NCBI GenBank assembly: GCA_945643635.1
Contig: CALZFC010000248.1
Coordinates: 7,429,501-7,493,500, forward strand
Source: Allodiplogaster sudhausi
Lineage: Eukaryota > Nematoda > Chromadorea > Rhabditida > Diplogasteridae
Reading direction: 5' to 3'
Length of the DNA: 64,000 bases
Below the pieces are notes generated by a model, which was not told where the DNA came from, did not search any database, and saw nothing but the letters and a program-made list of their open reading frames with translations. Both the position numbers and the translations under genes were made by a program. This document shows, one piece after another, positions 11,565 to 20,799 of this stretch. Position 1 is the first letter of the stretch. Every line of letters begins with the position of its first letter.

Positions 11565-12472
11565 ACAATAAAAAAACAATAAAGTCATGAAACCCACCTG
11601 TATCTCAAATTTGTTTCTGAAAAACGTTCTCGCTCAAACTTCCTACGCTCATTTAAGAATGTTTCCAAACCGTGAAACGGGTGGACGACGACTTTGTGTT
11701 GGAGGGCCGCGTCCCGAACGAGCTGTTCTATTTCCGCGCCAAGCTCAACTACGACTGCACGAAATTCGAAGTGCAGGTCAGGGATACAGTGCACATCAAA
11801 GTACAAAGCAAAGAGTATAACCCAAATGGTGACAACAAAAGATGCCGCAACGCACAGAGGTGGAATTTGTTGATTAAAAAACAATAAAGATCAGCGAGAA
11901 AAAAAATTCAGCATGTTTCCTTAAGCTGACTCTTTTTAGGTTGAACACTTGAATAAGACAAAGGAGCAGCTCCAAGCGCCGTGCATTGACTTGCTCAGGG
12001 GGCTCAAGGACGTCAACGAGCCCACGAAGGCCGCTTCTGTCGAATGCTTCAAAACACCTAGTGGACCGGGTTTGATTTGGAGCTCATTCATGCATCACCC
12101 TCTTCCTCATTAAAGAGCTCATATAAAGATATGTTTTTAAAAAAAACATTAAATTAAAATATACAACTCTGAATGAAATGAAGACAATTATTATGCTCAG
12201 TTTAAAAAATGTATTTCAAATTGAGGTAAGCTATCAAGTGTCAAAGAAAGACATCGAAAGATAAGTTATTTGGAATTAAAGCCCAAGATACTCTCCACAA
12301 TTTAGGCTGCAACACCGGAACGAGGCCGAACGGTGACTTCCACTTCTTCATCAGAGATCAAGGGACTCCTTTTTGTCTGAATTGTCGTATTATCTTCTTT
12401 TGGTTCGAATTCGACTGGGCCTGCACACATTTGGAATACAGAACTATTGAGAACGATGGAAGAGTGTACTAA
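10872..12472 (+). CDS. Secreted cysteine-rich protein, tandem copy B (229 aa)
   Basis: Five phase-consistent exons: 10872-10921, 11128-11276, 11658-11776, 11940-12069 and 12231-12472 (229 residues). Exons 1, 3 and 5 have exactly the lengths of those in copy A; exons 2 and 4 are 3 and 6 bp longer. The signal peptide is MMLGFTIFFIGCVELLA. Conserved blocks include DLAACIASAEKYAA, ECFQTVKRVDDDF, NYDCTKFEVQ, DLLRGLKDVNEPTK, LGCNTGTRPNGDF and FDWACTHLEY. Cysteines mostly coincide with copy A, with extra ones in exon 5 (PFCLNCRI). The acceptor of exon 5 is weak (GAGGTAAG before CTATC), chosen because it alone keeps the frame. The gene pair arose by tandem duplication that included the promoter. Confidence 0.78.
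11518..11561. repeat. (TA)n microsatellite
   Basis: About 40 bp of uninterrupted TA in intron 2 of secreted gene B. Confidence 0.95.
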
Positions 12473-12744
12473 AGCTTTCGAACCATGAAATTCGAGCTTT
12501 AAACGATAAATATTGTTGATATTTCGACAACATTCACAGCCACAATTCCTTAAAGGAGCTTTAAAGACGCTAACAATATCAGGTGCAGAATCCCGCCTGT
12601 GGCCGCCATAGAATATAGCAACTAAATTTTATGTATTAAATAAACAAAACAAGAAAGCATATAGTTGCCTTAACACAAAGTTCGAAGTTGTACTTCTTTT
12701 CCTTGTCTTCCTATATATGGAGATATAAGACGATATCCTATGTT

Positions 12745-12977
12745 CCCTTCCTGTTATGTTAAAAAAGAGATGATCGATTTAACAAATAAATGGCCAACTA
12801 GGAGTCGTGAAAGGAAGCAAAGACTGAAAGAGACAGAATAATGGCAAGAAGAAGCTACCACGGAGAGGGGAATAAGAATTGACGGTCGTTATTACGAGGA
12901 CATTAGCCATTTTCTTGAATAGAAAGAGCGATCGTATAAAAGGAGAGCTTCAAGAGGTAGGAATAGTCTGGCTTTTA
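12745..12977 (+). promoter_or_regulatory. Orphan third copy of the shared promoter block
   Basis: Carries the same landmarks in the same order as copies 1 and 2, including GATGATCGATTTAAC and the TATA box in CGTATAAAAGGAGAGC (about 12932-12947), and ends inside AGGAATAGTCTGGCT. The signal-peptide exon that follows in the other two copies is absent; unrelated sequence begins at about 12978. It is either the remnant of a third, deleted gene or the end of a tandem duplication unit. Confidence 0.7.
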
Positions 12978-13234
12978 TAATTAAAAAAAAACACAAAGAC
13001 AGAAAACTATGAAGGGTCCATGCGAGAAAAGTTGTAGGTTCAGAGGCTATTAAAGCATCCTATGTATTATCATCTATTTATTTGTTTAAAAAAAACTATG
13101 CGGTTATCCACGCCAGGACACAGAGTGCCTAATAGTCACAATATGTATATATATACATATAAAATTGATTTACAATAAATATCGCCAGCAACTTTGTCGA
13201 CCGAATCGAGGACGCCACTTATTTTATCATCTTC

Positions 13235-16200
13235 TTACACCCATGACAGATCTGCCGGGTAGAGGCGCTTCTCCAGCTCGCGGAGTTGCGTAGCGTACGT
13301 GCGGGCGAGTTGCTAAATTGAGTTACAATGCATTTTTTGTAGCTATAAATTATCAAAAGAAATTTTATATATCCCGTTTAAATGTCTGCATCTTTGAGAG
13401 ATGCGCATGTTTCTCAAGTAATCTTATGAATTCACAATAAAATTTTAAAGCCAAGTGATCTGGGCGCGAAATTCAAATGTGTATTCTTTTTTTTGAACCT
13501 CGTAGACTGGCTCGACGCGTAGCCTGCCCGCAGGCACAAGATGGCTGGAGGGATCGAAGAGCGCGAGATGCGTCGCGCCGTCGTAGGAGGCAAAGTGGCC
13601 GTTCCCATCGAGCAATGCCGGCTCCACGTCGTAGAGAATGCAGTTCTAGAAAAAATCACATTTGAATTAGCGCTTTTTTGCCCGACCATGTACTTAATCA
13701 AGTACTTAATCAATCAATAACATATTTTTGTAATCATTTACGAAATTTACTCCATGCATTACTATAGATAAATACTTGGCGATAATGATAATAATAAAAA
13801 AATCATATCAATAACATCACAAGCTTGCATGAGCTTCTTCGTCCTCGGCCGCCCGTAGACGTCCTCGTTTGGAAGAGTTGTGACGTTCTAAAGTATCTTT
13901 GTAACATTCTAAAGTATATGTGCGCAGACGAATATAAGATTTGGCAAGATATACACATGCATACTATATATATATACCGTATTTTCTCTATTAGTACCCC
14001 CGGGGGTTCTATTTTTCAATACCCTTGCGAGAGGGGGTCACTATTAGAGGGAGGGGTTCTATTAGAGGGAGGGGTTCTATTTTTCAATGTGAGATACTTA
14101 AAGTTTAATATCAACATTTAATTCCCAAAAAAAGAAGAATCGTAGCCCGAATTCTATGGAATCATCACTGGAATATCCGTTTTACAACAGATTTATCATG
14201 AATTTGGCATCAATTCATTGGAAAGAGCACCCCATGCCTCCAGGATCCGTTCGTAGTACAGCTAGAGATGAGGTATTAGACTGTTAGGGGGGGGGTACTA
14301 TTGGAGGGGGGGTTCTACTAGAGGGAGGGGTTCTATTTTTCAATGGCATTTTCAGAGGGGGGTACTATTAGAGGGGGGGTTCTAATAAAGGGGGGGTACT
14401 AATAGAGAAAATACGGTATATATGTGATCAGGCTTAAGCTCTAAGTACGTCCGTGAAGTTTGCCAAGTGATTACAGTATATATATATATATATATATTTT
14501 TTTTTTTTACTTATAATAACATGACAGTTATTGAAACAAAAAATAGAATTCATTCTAACATTAATAAATTCCTCCGCTTTGCCCGCGCGGATAAACTCGT
14601 TCATTTTGAGCATTTTGTCGAAGTCTAACGACGGGAACATGTCCATGACGAAGAAGAGTGAACTTCTAAGAGAAGGCGTCAATCGGAAAATGTGCATCTT
14701 GGAGTTCGCTCATCAGTTTCTTCTTCTCTTCTTTGAAATACGGGGAAAAGTTCCAAAATTGCGACAACAAAATGTCCAGACTTGTTCTGAATGTTTCTGA
14801 GATGCTCGAGCATTTCTTGCAGCGCGAGGTCTGGCTCTCCCGGCGGTGGTGGACGCTCTTTTGAACGAACGAACCTGGAAAGTTGTCAGTTTTATGTTAG
14901 CGTCTATTTTTCTCTCTCTCTCTCTAAAGATGCTTTCCCAAATGTGTCTCTCTCTCATTCATGCTCTCTCTCTTCCTCTCTCTTCCTCTCTCTTCCTCTC
15001 TTCCTCTCTCTCTCTCTCTCTATCTCTCTATCTTCTCTCTCTCCCCCCTCTCTATATTCAAAGGAAACAAGACATACCGTTGAATGATGAAGGTGACATC
15101 AGGCTTAAGCTCGTCAAGTACGCCCGTGAAGTTTGCCAAGTGATTACAGTAGCTAGAGATCGTGTACGCCAGGACTTCGCATGCTTAAAAAAAAGATTAT
15201 TTTTGTTCCTTGATACGTTTACGAATTTATTTTTTAAATCCTTTTTTAAATGTTTTTGAAAATAGGCGCAACACTTGAGACTTAAACAAATCTGAAGGAA
15301 TGACTCCTTCTCACTGCACTGGCTGAAGAGTGTGAAGGTGGAGAAGTGCGGCTTGAAGTGCTTCCAGACGAGATCTGCCTGGTTCGGCGCGTAACTGTTG
15401 CCGATCACCGCGAACCGCAGCCGACCGGTGCCGGGCTCAATTCTTCCATTTTTCATTATTGCTTTATTCTCTATCTCTCTAAATTTTTCTTATTGTCACA
15501 AACCATGAAAACTGCGTTATTTAGTGTATTAGTGGCGCCAGAGTATCTACTTTTTTATGTGACTTCCTAAAGATGTTCATAAAGAGTCTCTTTAAAACAA
15601 ATACGCTAGGCATATGAATAATCGTAATTGTGGATTAGTTTGTATTAATAATATAAAATAAACAATATGTAACGGAAAAATGAATGACTAATTAAAAGTA
15701 TTGACTAATTAAAAAGAGACCGGCATCTCGCAGATGCCGAACGGCTTGACGATGTGACCGACGTGCGCGGGAGTGTCCTCGGTCATATTGCGCCAGTACT
15801 TGTACGAGCACTCCTCGATCAGGAGATTGTCCAGCCGGTTGGCAAACGCTTGCAGATTCTGCTTGATCGCTCCTTCTGAACATAGAAAAGTAGCTGGAAG
15901 TCTCTCTGTTATCGCTCTCTCTCTCTCGCTCTCTCTCTTTCTCTCTTTCCTCTATTTAGACATGTCTTGTTCTTTTCTTTCTCTCTCTCTCTCTCTCTTC
16001 ATCTCTCGATTTCTCTCTCTCTCGCTTTCTCTTTCTCTCTTTCCTTTATTTCAACATGTCTTGTCCTTTTTTTCTCTCTCTCTCTCTTCATCTCTCGATT
16101 TCTCTCTCTCTCGCTTTCTCTTTCTCTCTTTCCTCTATTTCAACATGTCTTGTGCTTTTTCTTTCTCTCTCTCTTTATCTCTCGAATTCTCTCTCTCTTT

Positions 16201-18400
16201 CTCTCTCTCTCTTTCTCTCTCTCCTCTATTTCAACATGACTCGTTCTCTCCCTCTCCCAATGCCTATAGTAATGTCGACTGGATGCGAGAGATCGTTGAG
16301 AGTGGGTGCAACTGTCAACGCGATAACAGCAAGGATAATGAGCATTGCGCAGTTGCAGCCTAAGTGGAAAGATATAAAGAAAGAAATATTGCGATATTCT
16401 TCTAACTTCTTATTATTTTTTTTCTCGATAAAAATTTCATTCGTCATTTTGGAGGGAATTTCAAAAAAACTAGCCAATCTGCGCCTTTGACCACTCGCGA
16501 TAGTGTCGTTCGTAGACGTAATAGACGATGACTGTGAGCGCGATCGACAGTGGAATGGCGGCGAGACGGGCTAAAGAATTTATATGCTACGTGATTTTCA
16601 GCAGAATTTATTTTGGCACTTTTTTCTTGAGACTAATTTATATATGCAAATGTGTATATACATACATAGCTCTTTAATTATTTTATGAAATAAATATTTA
16701 ATAAATTAAACAATTAATTATAAGCAATAACAACAAAACTGACCAGCAGAAAGCACGGCGTGCTCCCGAACGAGATAGACGGAGAAGAGCCAGTGGATGA
16801 GATAGAGCGAGTAGGAGATGTCGCCGATAAAGGCGAGCGGCCACGCAGAAAGCCAGCGAGCGAGCTGGCATTAATTAGTTTTTTTTTAAATTATAATTTT
16901 TAACCAGATAATTTTTTTTTTAATTTAATAATTAAATTCACTGGTACCTTTACTTCCAAAAATAAAATTCCTATGACTTCGGCTCTCAATTATTGTGCTC
17001 ATGTTTGGCTGTCATGATATTGCAAGGTTCAAAAAATATATTACTTTTTTAAACGGTGCCACAGGGTTAATTAAAAGAAATTTTTTAACTTAAAATTAAA
17101 CCAATGAAGCACCGACTGGAGTATCGGAGCCGAAGACAATGCGAACGGCCGTCGCGTACGTGACAGCGATACGCGCGGCTAATGGCGGCAGTTTCGTCGT
17201 GTAGAAGGGCAGCGAGAGCAGAACAAGAGCGATCTGAAGAGAGAGAGAGATGGGGAGAGAGAAAGAAGGAAAGAGAAAGATTGAGAATGAGAAAGAAAAA
17301 TAGAGAGAGAAAGAGCGACAGATAGAGAGAGACAAACAGAAAGAGAGAGAGAGGGAGGGAGAGAAGTAGAGAGAGAAATAAAGAATAGAGAAGGAGAGAG
17401 AGAAACACTTTCATCCCTCTCAAATCTAGCTACAAATTTAAAATATACATATATTAATTTCAAACGAAAAAAAAAGATATTTCTTGCCGCCTACGAGATA
17501 TGCAATTTGTCTGCCTGCAGAAAATGGCGACTGGCGAGTTGCGCACTTCTCGCCCTTTTCTGCAGAACCATCCAGAAGGCGCGTCCGCTCGGACTCCTAG
17601 TTTGTGCGTTGTGTATCTTGACAAATATATATTTTTTCTGATTAAAAAAATTCGATATATTTTTAAGCACCTTTCTCTTCGGATTTACTAGGTGTTTTTT
17701 CCTCTTTTTACTTGTCAATTTTGTCAAAAAGCATCTATCCGCTTCTCTTTTCATTTATCGCTCTCGAAACTGCTTGCGAGATAAAAAAAAAGCGAGGAGC
17801 GGAAAGTTGAGAGTTGGACAATTCTCTCTAAAATGACCAACTCTCAACTTTCGGCTGCGGACCGATCCAGCGGTCACCTCCGCTACTCTCAGCCGCGTCT
17901 CGAAGAGCGCGACGGCGAAGAACTGCCAGAGGCGTGTGAGCGGAACGTGGAAACCGATGCGTAGCGGTGTCTGCACGTAGAAAACGAGCGAGATGGCGCT
18001 CACTTCAAAGAAATGTATTCTTACCTTCTCGAATGACGTCATTTCTGGTCTTCTTTTAGATTGGGACAAGCATCGTTCTGAATGAGAGACGCCTACTTTA
18101 AACAATGTACATGCATACAGCCAGGGTGGCACGGCCCCCCGTGACGATCCCGAAGGAGGCCCCCAGCCCCCAACTTTTTTGATTTAAGAGTCAAAAAGAA
18201 GACAAATTTTTGAGTAGTATTTTTAATTAGCAATTAAAAATGTAAATAATTTATTAAAACTTGTTGGCAGGAGCAGAAGTGCGCTGTCGGGACGCGCCGC
18301 CGAACGCAGAATGAAGAAGAAGGGCGCGATCACGTAGAATTGCATCTCCACCGACAGCGACCAGATGTGCGTGAAGAGATTCTCGTCGAGGATACGCTCG

Positions 18401-18448
<48 letters not shown>

Positions 18449-20720
18449 AAGAGAGGGAGAGGGAGAGAAAGGGGAGGAAAGGAGAAAGGTAGAGAGAGAG
18501 GGAGAGAGATATATAAAGGGAGAGAAAGTGAGAGAGAGAGAGAGAGTGGAGAGAGGGAAAGAGAGAGAGAGGTAGAGTGAGAGAGTGGAGAGAGGGAGAG
18601 AGGGGAGAGGGAGAGAGTGAAAGAGAAAGGAGAGGAGTGAGAGAGAGAAAGAAAGAGGAGTGAGAGAGAGAGAAAGAGAGAGTGAGAGAGGGGGAGGGAG
18701 ACAGAGAGAGAAAGGGGGAGGAAAGGAGAGAGGTAGAGAGAGAGAGAGGGAGAGAGGGAGATATGAATATAAAGGGAGAGAAAGTGAGAGTGAGAGAGAG
18801 AGAGTGGAGAGAGGGAAAGAATGAGAGAGAGAGTGGAGAGAAGAAGAGAAGGAGAGCGAGAGAGAGAAAGAGAAAGGAGAGTAGAGAGAGCGAAAGAACT
18901 AGGAGTGAGAGAGATAGAGACAGAGAGAGATGGGTAACAGAGAGAGTGAGAGAAAGAGAGAGGAGGGAGAGAGTGTGTGTCTAGAGAATATAATAAGGTT
19001 AAGAGAAATGAGAAAATAAGAGGGATAAACGCCAGTTCGTTTCTCTTTTCGATCACCTTGCTATAAAATGAAGAGAAAAAAATTATAAATTGCGAGTGTT
19101 ACTATCTCTGATTGCATCATAAAGTGCCCATACCCTTCCTTAATGCGTGCCGGATTAAGAATAGATGTAAATAAAGAGAAAGAAGGAGAATATACCTCAA
19201 AATAGTCATTCTTCTCGAAGAGTGCGCGAATATTTGTCGTAAATGTTAGTGCGTAAATCGCTGACATCTGAATAAATATATTTTTGGATTTCTCACTCAT
19301 CTCATTCGTGTCAAGTATAGTTGTGTGAGCAATTTTGTACACCTTACCTTTAATCTATTTATTTCTAGAAATGTTTATATACATATAAATAAATATATTA
19401 AATTAAATAATTTTAATTAATAATAAAATTAATAAAGCAAGACGCACCCTTGACTCGCTGATAATGATCGGGCTTGCCATGACGCAGAAGACGAGAATGG
19501 CCGAGAAGCAGTAAAGAAGATGGAGCGGCAGGATGCGCTTGACACGACGGTAGTAGAAATGGAACACGAGCGACGTCGTCACGCCGCCCGTCTGGGATTA
19601 TGAGGGAATATTTGATTCGGCGGGATTCGAACCCGCGCCTTCCTTCTCGCAGTTCGCAAGCGCTACCACTAAGACTAAGCTACTATTTTTCGTTCGTACA
19701 AAACCAAAAAAGTCGTCTTGAAATTTAGCAAAAAGAAGTGGAACACGAGCGACGCCGTCACGTCTGGGAGTACGGTATCTCGTTTTAAAGGGCTGCTCCT
19801 GCGGACGTGCGTGCATATCAGAAGAAAATTTTGCCAACACCCCTCCCCTCCTTCTCTCTCCTCTACACGCACTATTTCCATGCGCTCTCGCGCGCTCGTT
19901 CAATGTATTTTCCGATCACCTAGAGAAGCTCGAGAGATATTGGAAAGAAGAGAGAAACAGGAGGGCGGAAATGCATTTTTTTTGCTGATGTGCACATTCC
20001 GTCCTTAAAGGAGGACGACCGACAAATAGGAATTTATGTTGGCTCTAGAATTGCCGCGTCTGACCTATAGGTGTAGGCACTCTTTCATTCTCACGTGCTA
20101 TTTCGCAGGTCGAACAAAGCAGCTGCGTGATGAAAATATCATGCGAGCGTTGGAGTGCGAATTGTCGAGGCAATTTGAAATTTCACTTATATAGATTTTC
20201 GGTGATGACCCTCCTTTAAACGGGGAAGAAAGAATAGTATGTTTCGTGTGTGTGTGTGTATAAAACAAAAAGTTGTTTTGAAATAGGCATAGCAAAAATA
20301 AGCAGCATCAACAATACAAACTAGAAAATGCTAATCGTAAGCAGTCGGCTTCTGAACCGACTTTCTCCACGGAACGCGCCAGAATCATTCGGATGAGATA
20401 ACCGGAGATGACGAAGAAGCTGAATGAGATAAAAAAAATAGGATACATTCTTTGATATTCGCATATTCTGCAATTAGAAGCAAAAAAGTGAAACTAACCA
20501 AAAGTAGATTTAAATAAATAAAATTACATATATGTACATAGATTTGTACGAAATATTTTTAAAGAAAAAATAAAGAAAAAAAAGATGAAAAATAGAAAAG
20601 ATAAAAAAAAAGTACATGTCAAGGGAAACCATTTGGAAAGGCCTCAGGGAAGAAGTGGAAGAGGAGAACGGCCAAGATGGCGACCGCACGGAGACCTTGC
20701 ACGTCTCCACGATGTTGCAT
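13235..20720 (-). CDS. Acyltransferase-3 / SGNH membrane protein (OAC, NRF-6 family)
   Basis: Predicted multi-pass O-acyltransferase with a C-terminal SGNH domain. Exons in order on the minus strand: 20720-20630 (MQHRGDVQGLRAVAILAV), 20419-20362 (FFVISGYLIRMILARS), 19591-19448 (FHFYYRRVKRILPLHLL), 19267-19196, 18396-18261 (HIWSLSVEMQFYVIAPF), 18002-17878, 17233-17102, 16864-16744 (IGDISYSLYLIHW), 16570-about 16479 (VYYVYERHYREW), about 16360-16265 (one membrane segment), 15875-15721, 15435-15315 (FAVIGNSYAPNQ), 15183-15078 (LKPDVTFIIQR), 14874-14742, 14697-14560, 13645-13499 (DPSSHLVPAG) and 13312-13235. The nucleophile block GNSY and the DPSSH block fit SGNH catalytic Ser and His. Problems: the GVD motif expected before FFVISG is not found, and the joins 20630/20419 and 16479/16360/15875 do not keep frame, so the model is incomplete or the gene damaged. 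The other joins are phase-consistent. Substrate unknown. Confidence 0.85.
13975..14418. mobile_element. MITE with CCGTATTTTCTC terminal inverted repeats
   Basis: Perfect terminal repeats of about 27 bp: TACCGTATTTTCTCTATT at the left and its complement ending at 14418, each flanked by TA-rich sequence, so a TA target is likely. The interior is made of repeated GGGGTTCTATTAGAGGGAGG-type units. It lies in an intron of the OAC gene between the exon ending at 14560 and that at 13645. A partial relative is at 48290-48385. Non-autonomous; probably Tc1/mariner-related by target. Confidence 0.8.
14426..14479 (-). repeat. Echo of an OAC exon (copy of 15093-15150)
   Basis: About 54 bp nearly identical to part of the OAC exon at 15078-15183 (TGATCAGGCTTAAGCTC through TTTGCCAAGTGATTACAGTA), same orientation, immediately beside the MITE end. 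It has small deletions and is not in frame with a usable exon. It is a partial duplicate, not an alternative exon as far as I can judge. Confidence 0.7.
14915..16250. repeat. CT-rich arrays in OAC introns (14915-15055 and 15920-16250)
   Basis: Two stretches of (CT)n with interruptions. The second has a roughly 90-bp higher-order unit repeated about three times, each ending with TTTATTTCAACATGTCTTG-type sequence (near 15955, 16045 and 16140, with a fourth end near 16228). On the plus strand these read through as Ser/Leu-rich frames that are not genes. Confidence 0.9.
17237..18975. repeat. GA arrays beside OAC exons (17237-17400 and 18401-18975)
   Basis: Long imperfect (GA)n arrays. On the coding (minus) strand they read as pyrimidine tracts that end only a few bases before the acceptors of the exons starting at 17233 and 18396. 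Long open frames across the second array (Ser/Leu- or Arg/Glu-rich) are artefacts of the repeat. Confidence 0.9.
19617..19684 (-). other. tRNA-like sequence (pseudo-tRNA or SINE head)
   Basis: On the minus strand TAGCTTAGTCTTAGTGGTAG resembles a tRNA A box and D arm, and GCGGGTTCGAATCCCGC makes a perfect 5-bp T stem with a 7-base loop and contains a consensus B box. I find no proper 7-bp acceptor stem and the anticodon arm does not fold normally, so a working tRNA is unlikely. It lies in the OAC intron next to a duplicated exon edge (19736-19775), suggesting an insertion. Confidence 0.5.
19736..19780 (-). repeat. Echo of the 5' edge of an OAC exon
   Basis: About 40 bp repeat the acceptor and first codons of the exon at 19591-19448 (AGTGGAACACGAGCGACG and GTCTGGGA on the plus strand). 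The copy has an early stop in the exon frame. The tRNA-like unit lies between the two copies, so this could be an unusually long target duplication or a separate partial duplication. Confidence 0.65.
20007..20222. mobile_element. MITE with TTAAAGGAGG terminal repeats, copy 1
   Basis: Begins TTAAAGGAGGACGACC and ends GGTGATGACCCTCCTTTAA, about 215 bp. The interior shares CACGTGCTATTTCGCAGGTCG-like sequence with the copy at 54777-54985, in opposite orientation. No coding capacity. It lies in an OAC intron. Confidence 0.75.
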
Positions 20721-20731
20721 CGAAGAGAAAA

Positions 20732-20762
<31 letters not shown>

Positions 20763-20763
20763 T
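20732..20763. repeat. (GA)n microsatellite beside OAC exon 1
   Basis: About 30 bp of GA directly upstream, on the minus strand, of the first recognised OAC exon; reads as CT on the coding strand. Confidence 0.9.
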
Positions 20764-20799
20764 GGAGAGAAAGATAGTGGGAGAGAGATGGAGATTAAG

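Noticed and set aside
18223..19056. Long minus-strand Ser/Leu-rich open frame (277 codons)
   Set aside because: Apart from the real OAC exon at 18396-18261, it is translation of a CT microsatellite; similar Ser/Leu or Arg/Glu frames at 15773-16363, 28904-29689, 31714-32208 and 51536-51988 were rejected for the same reason.
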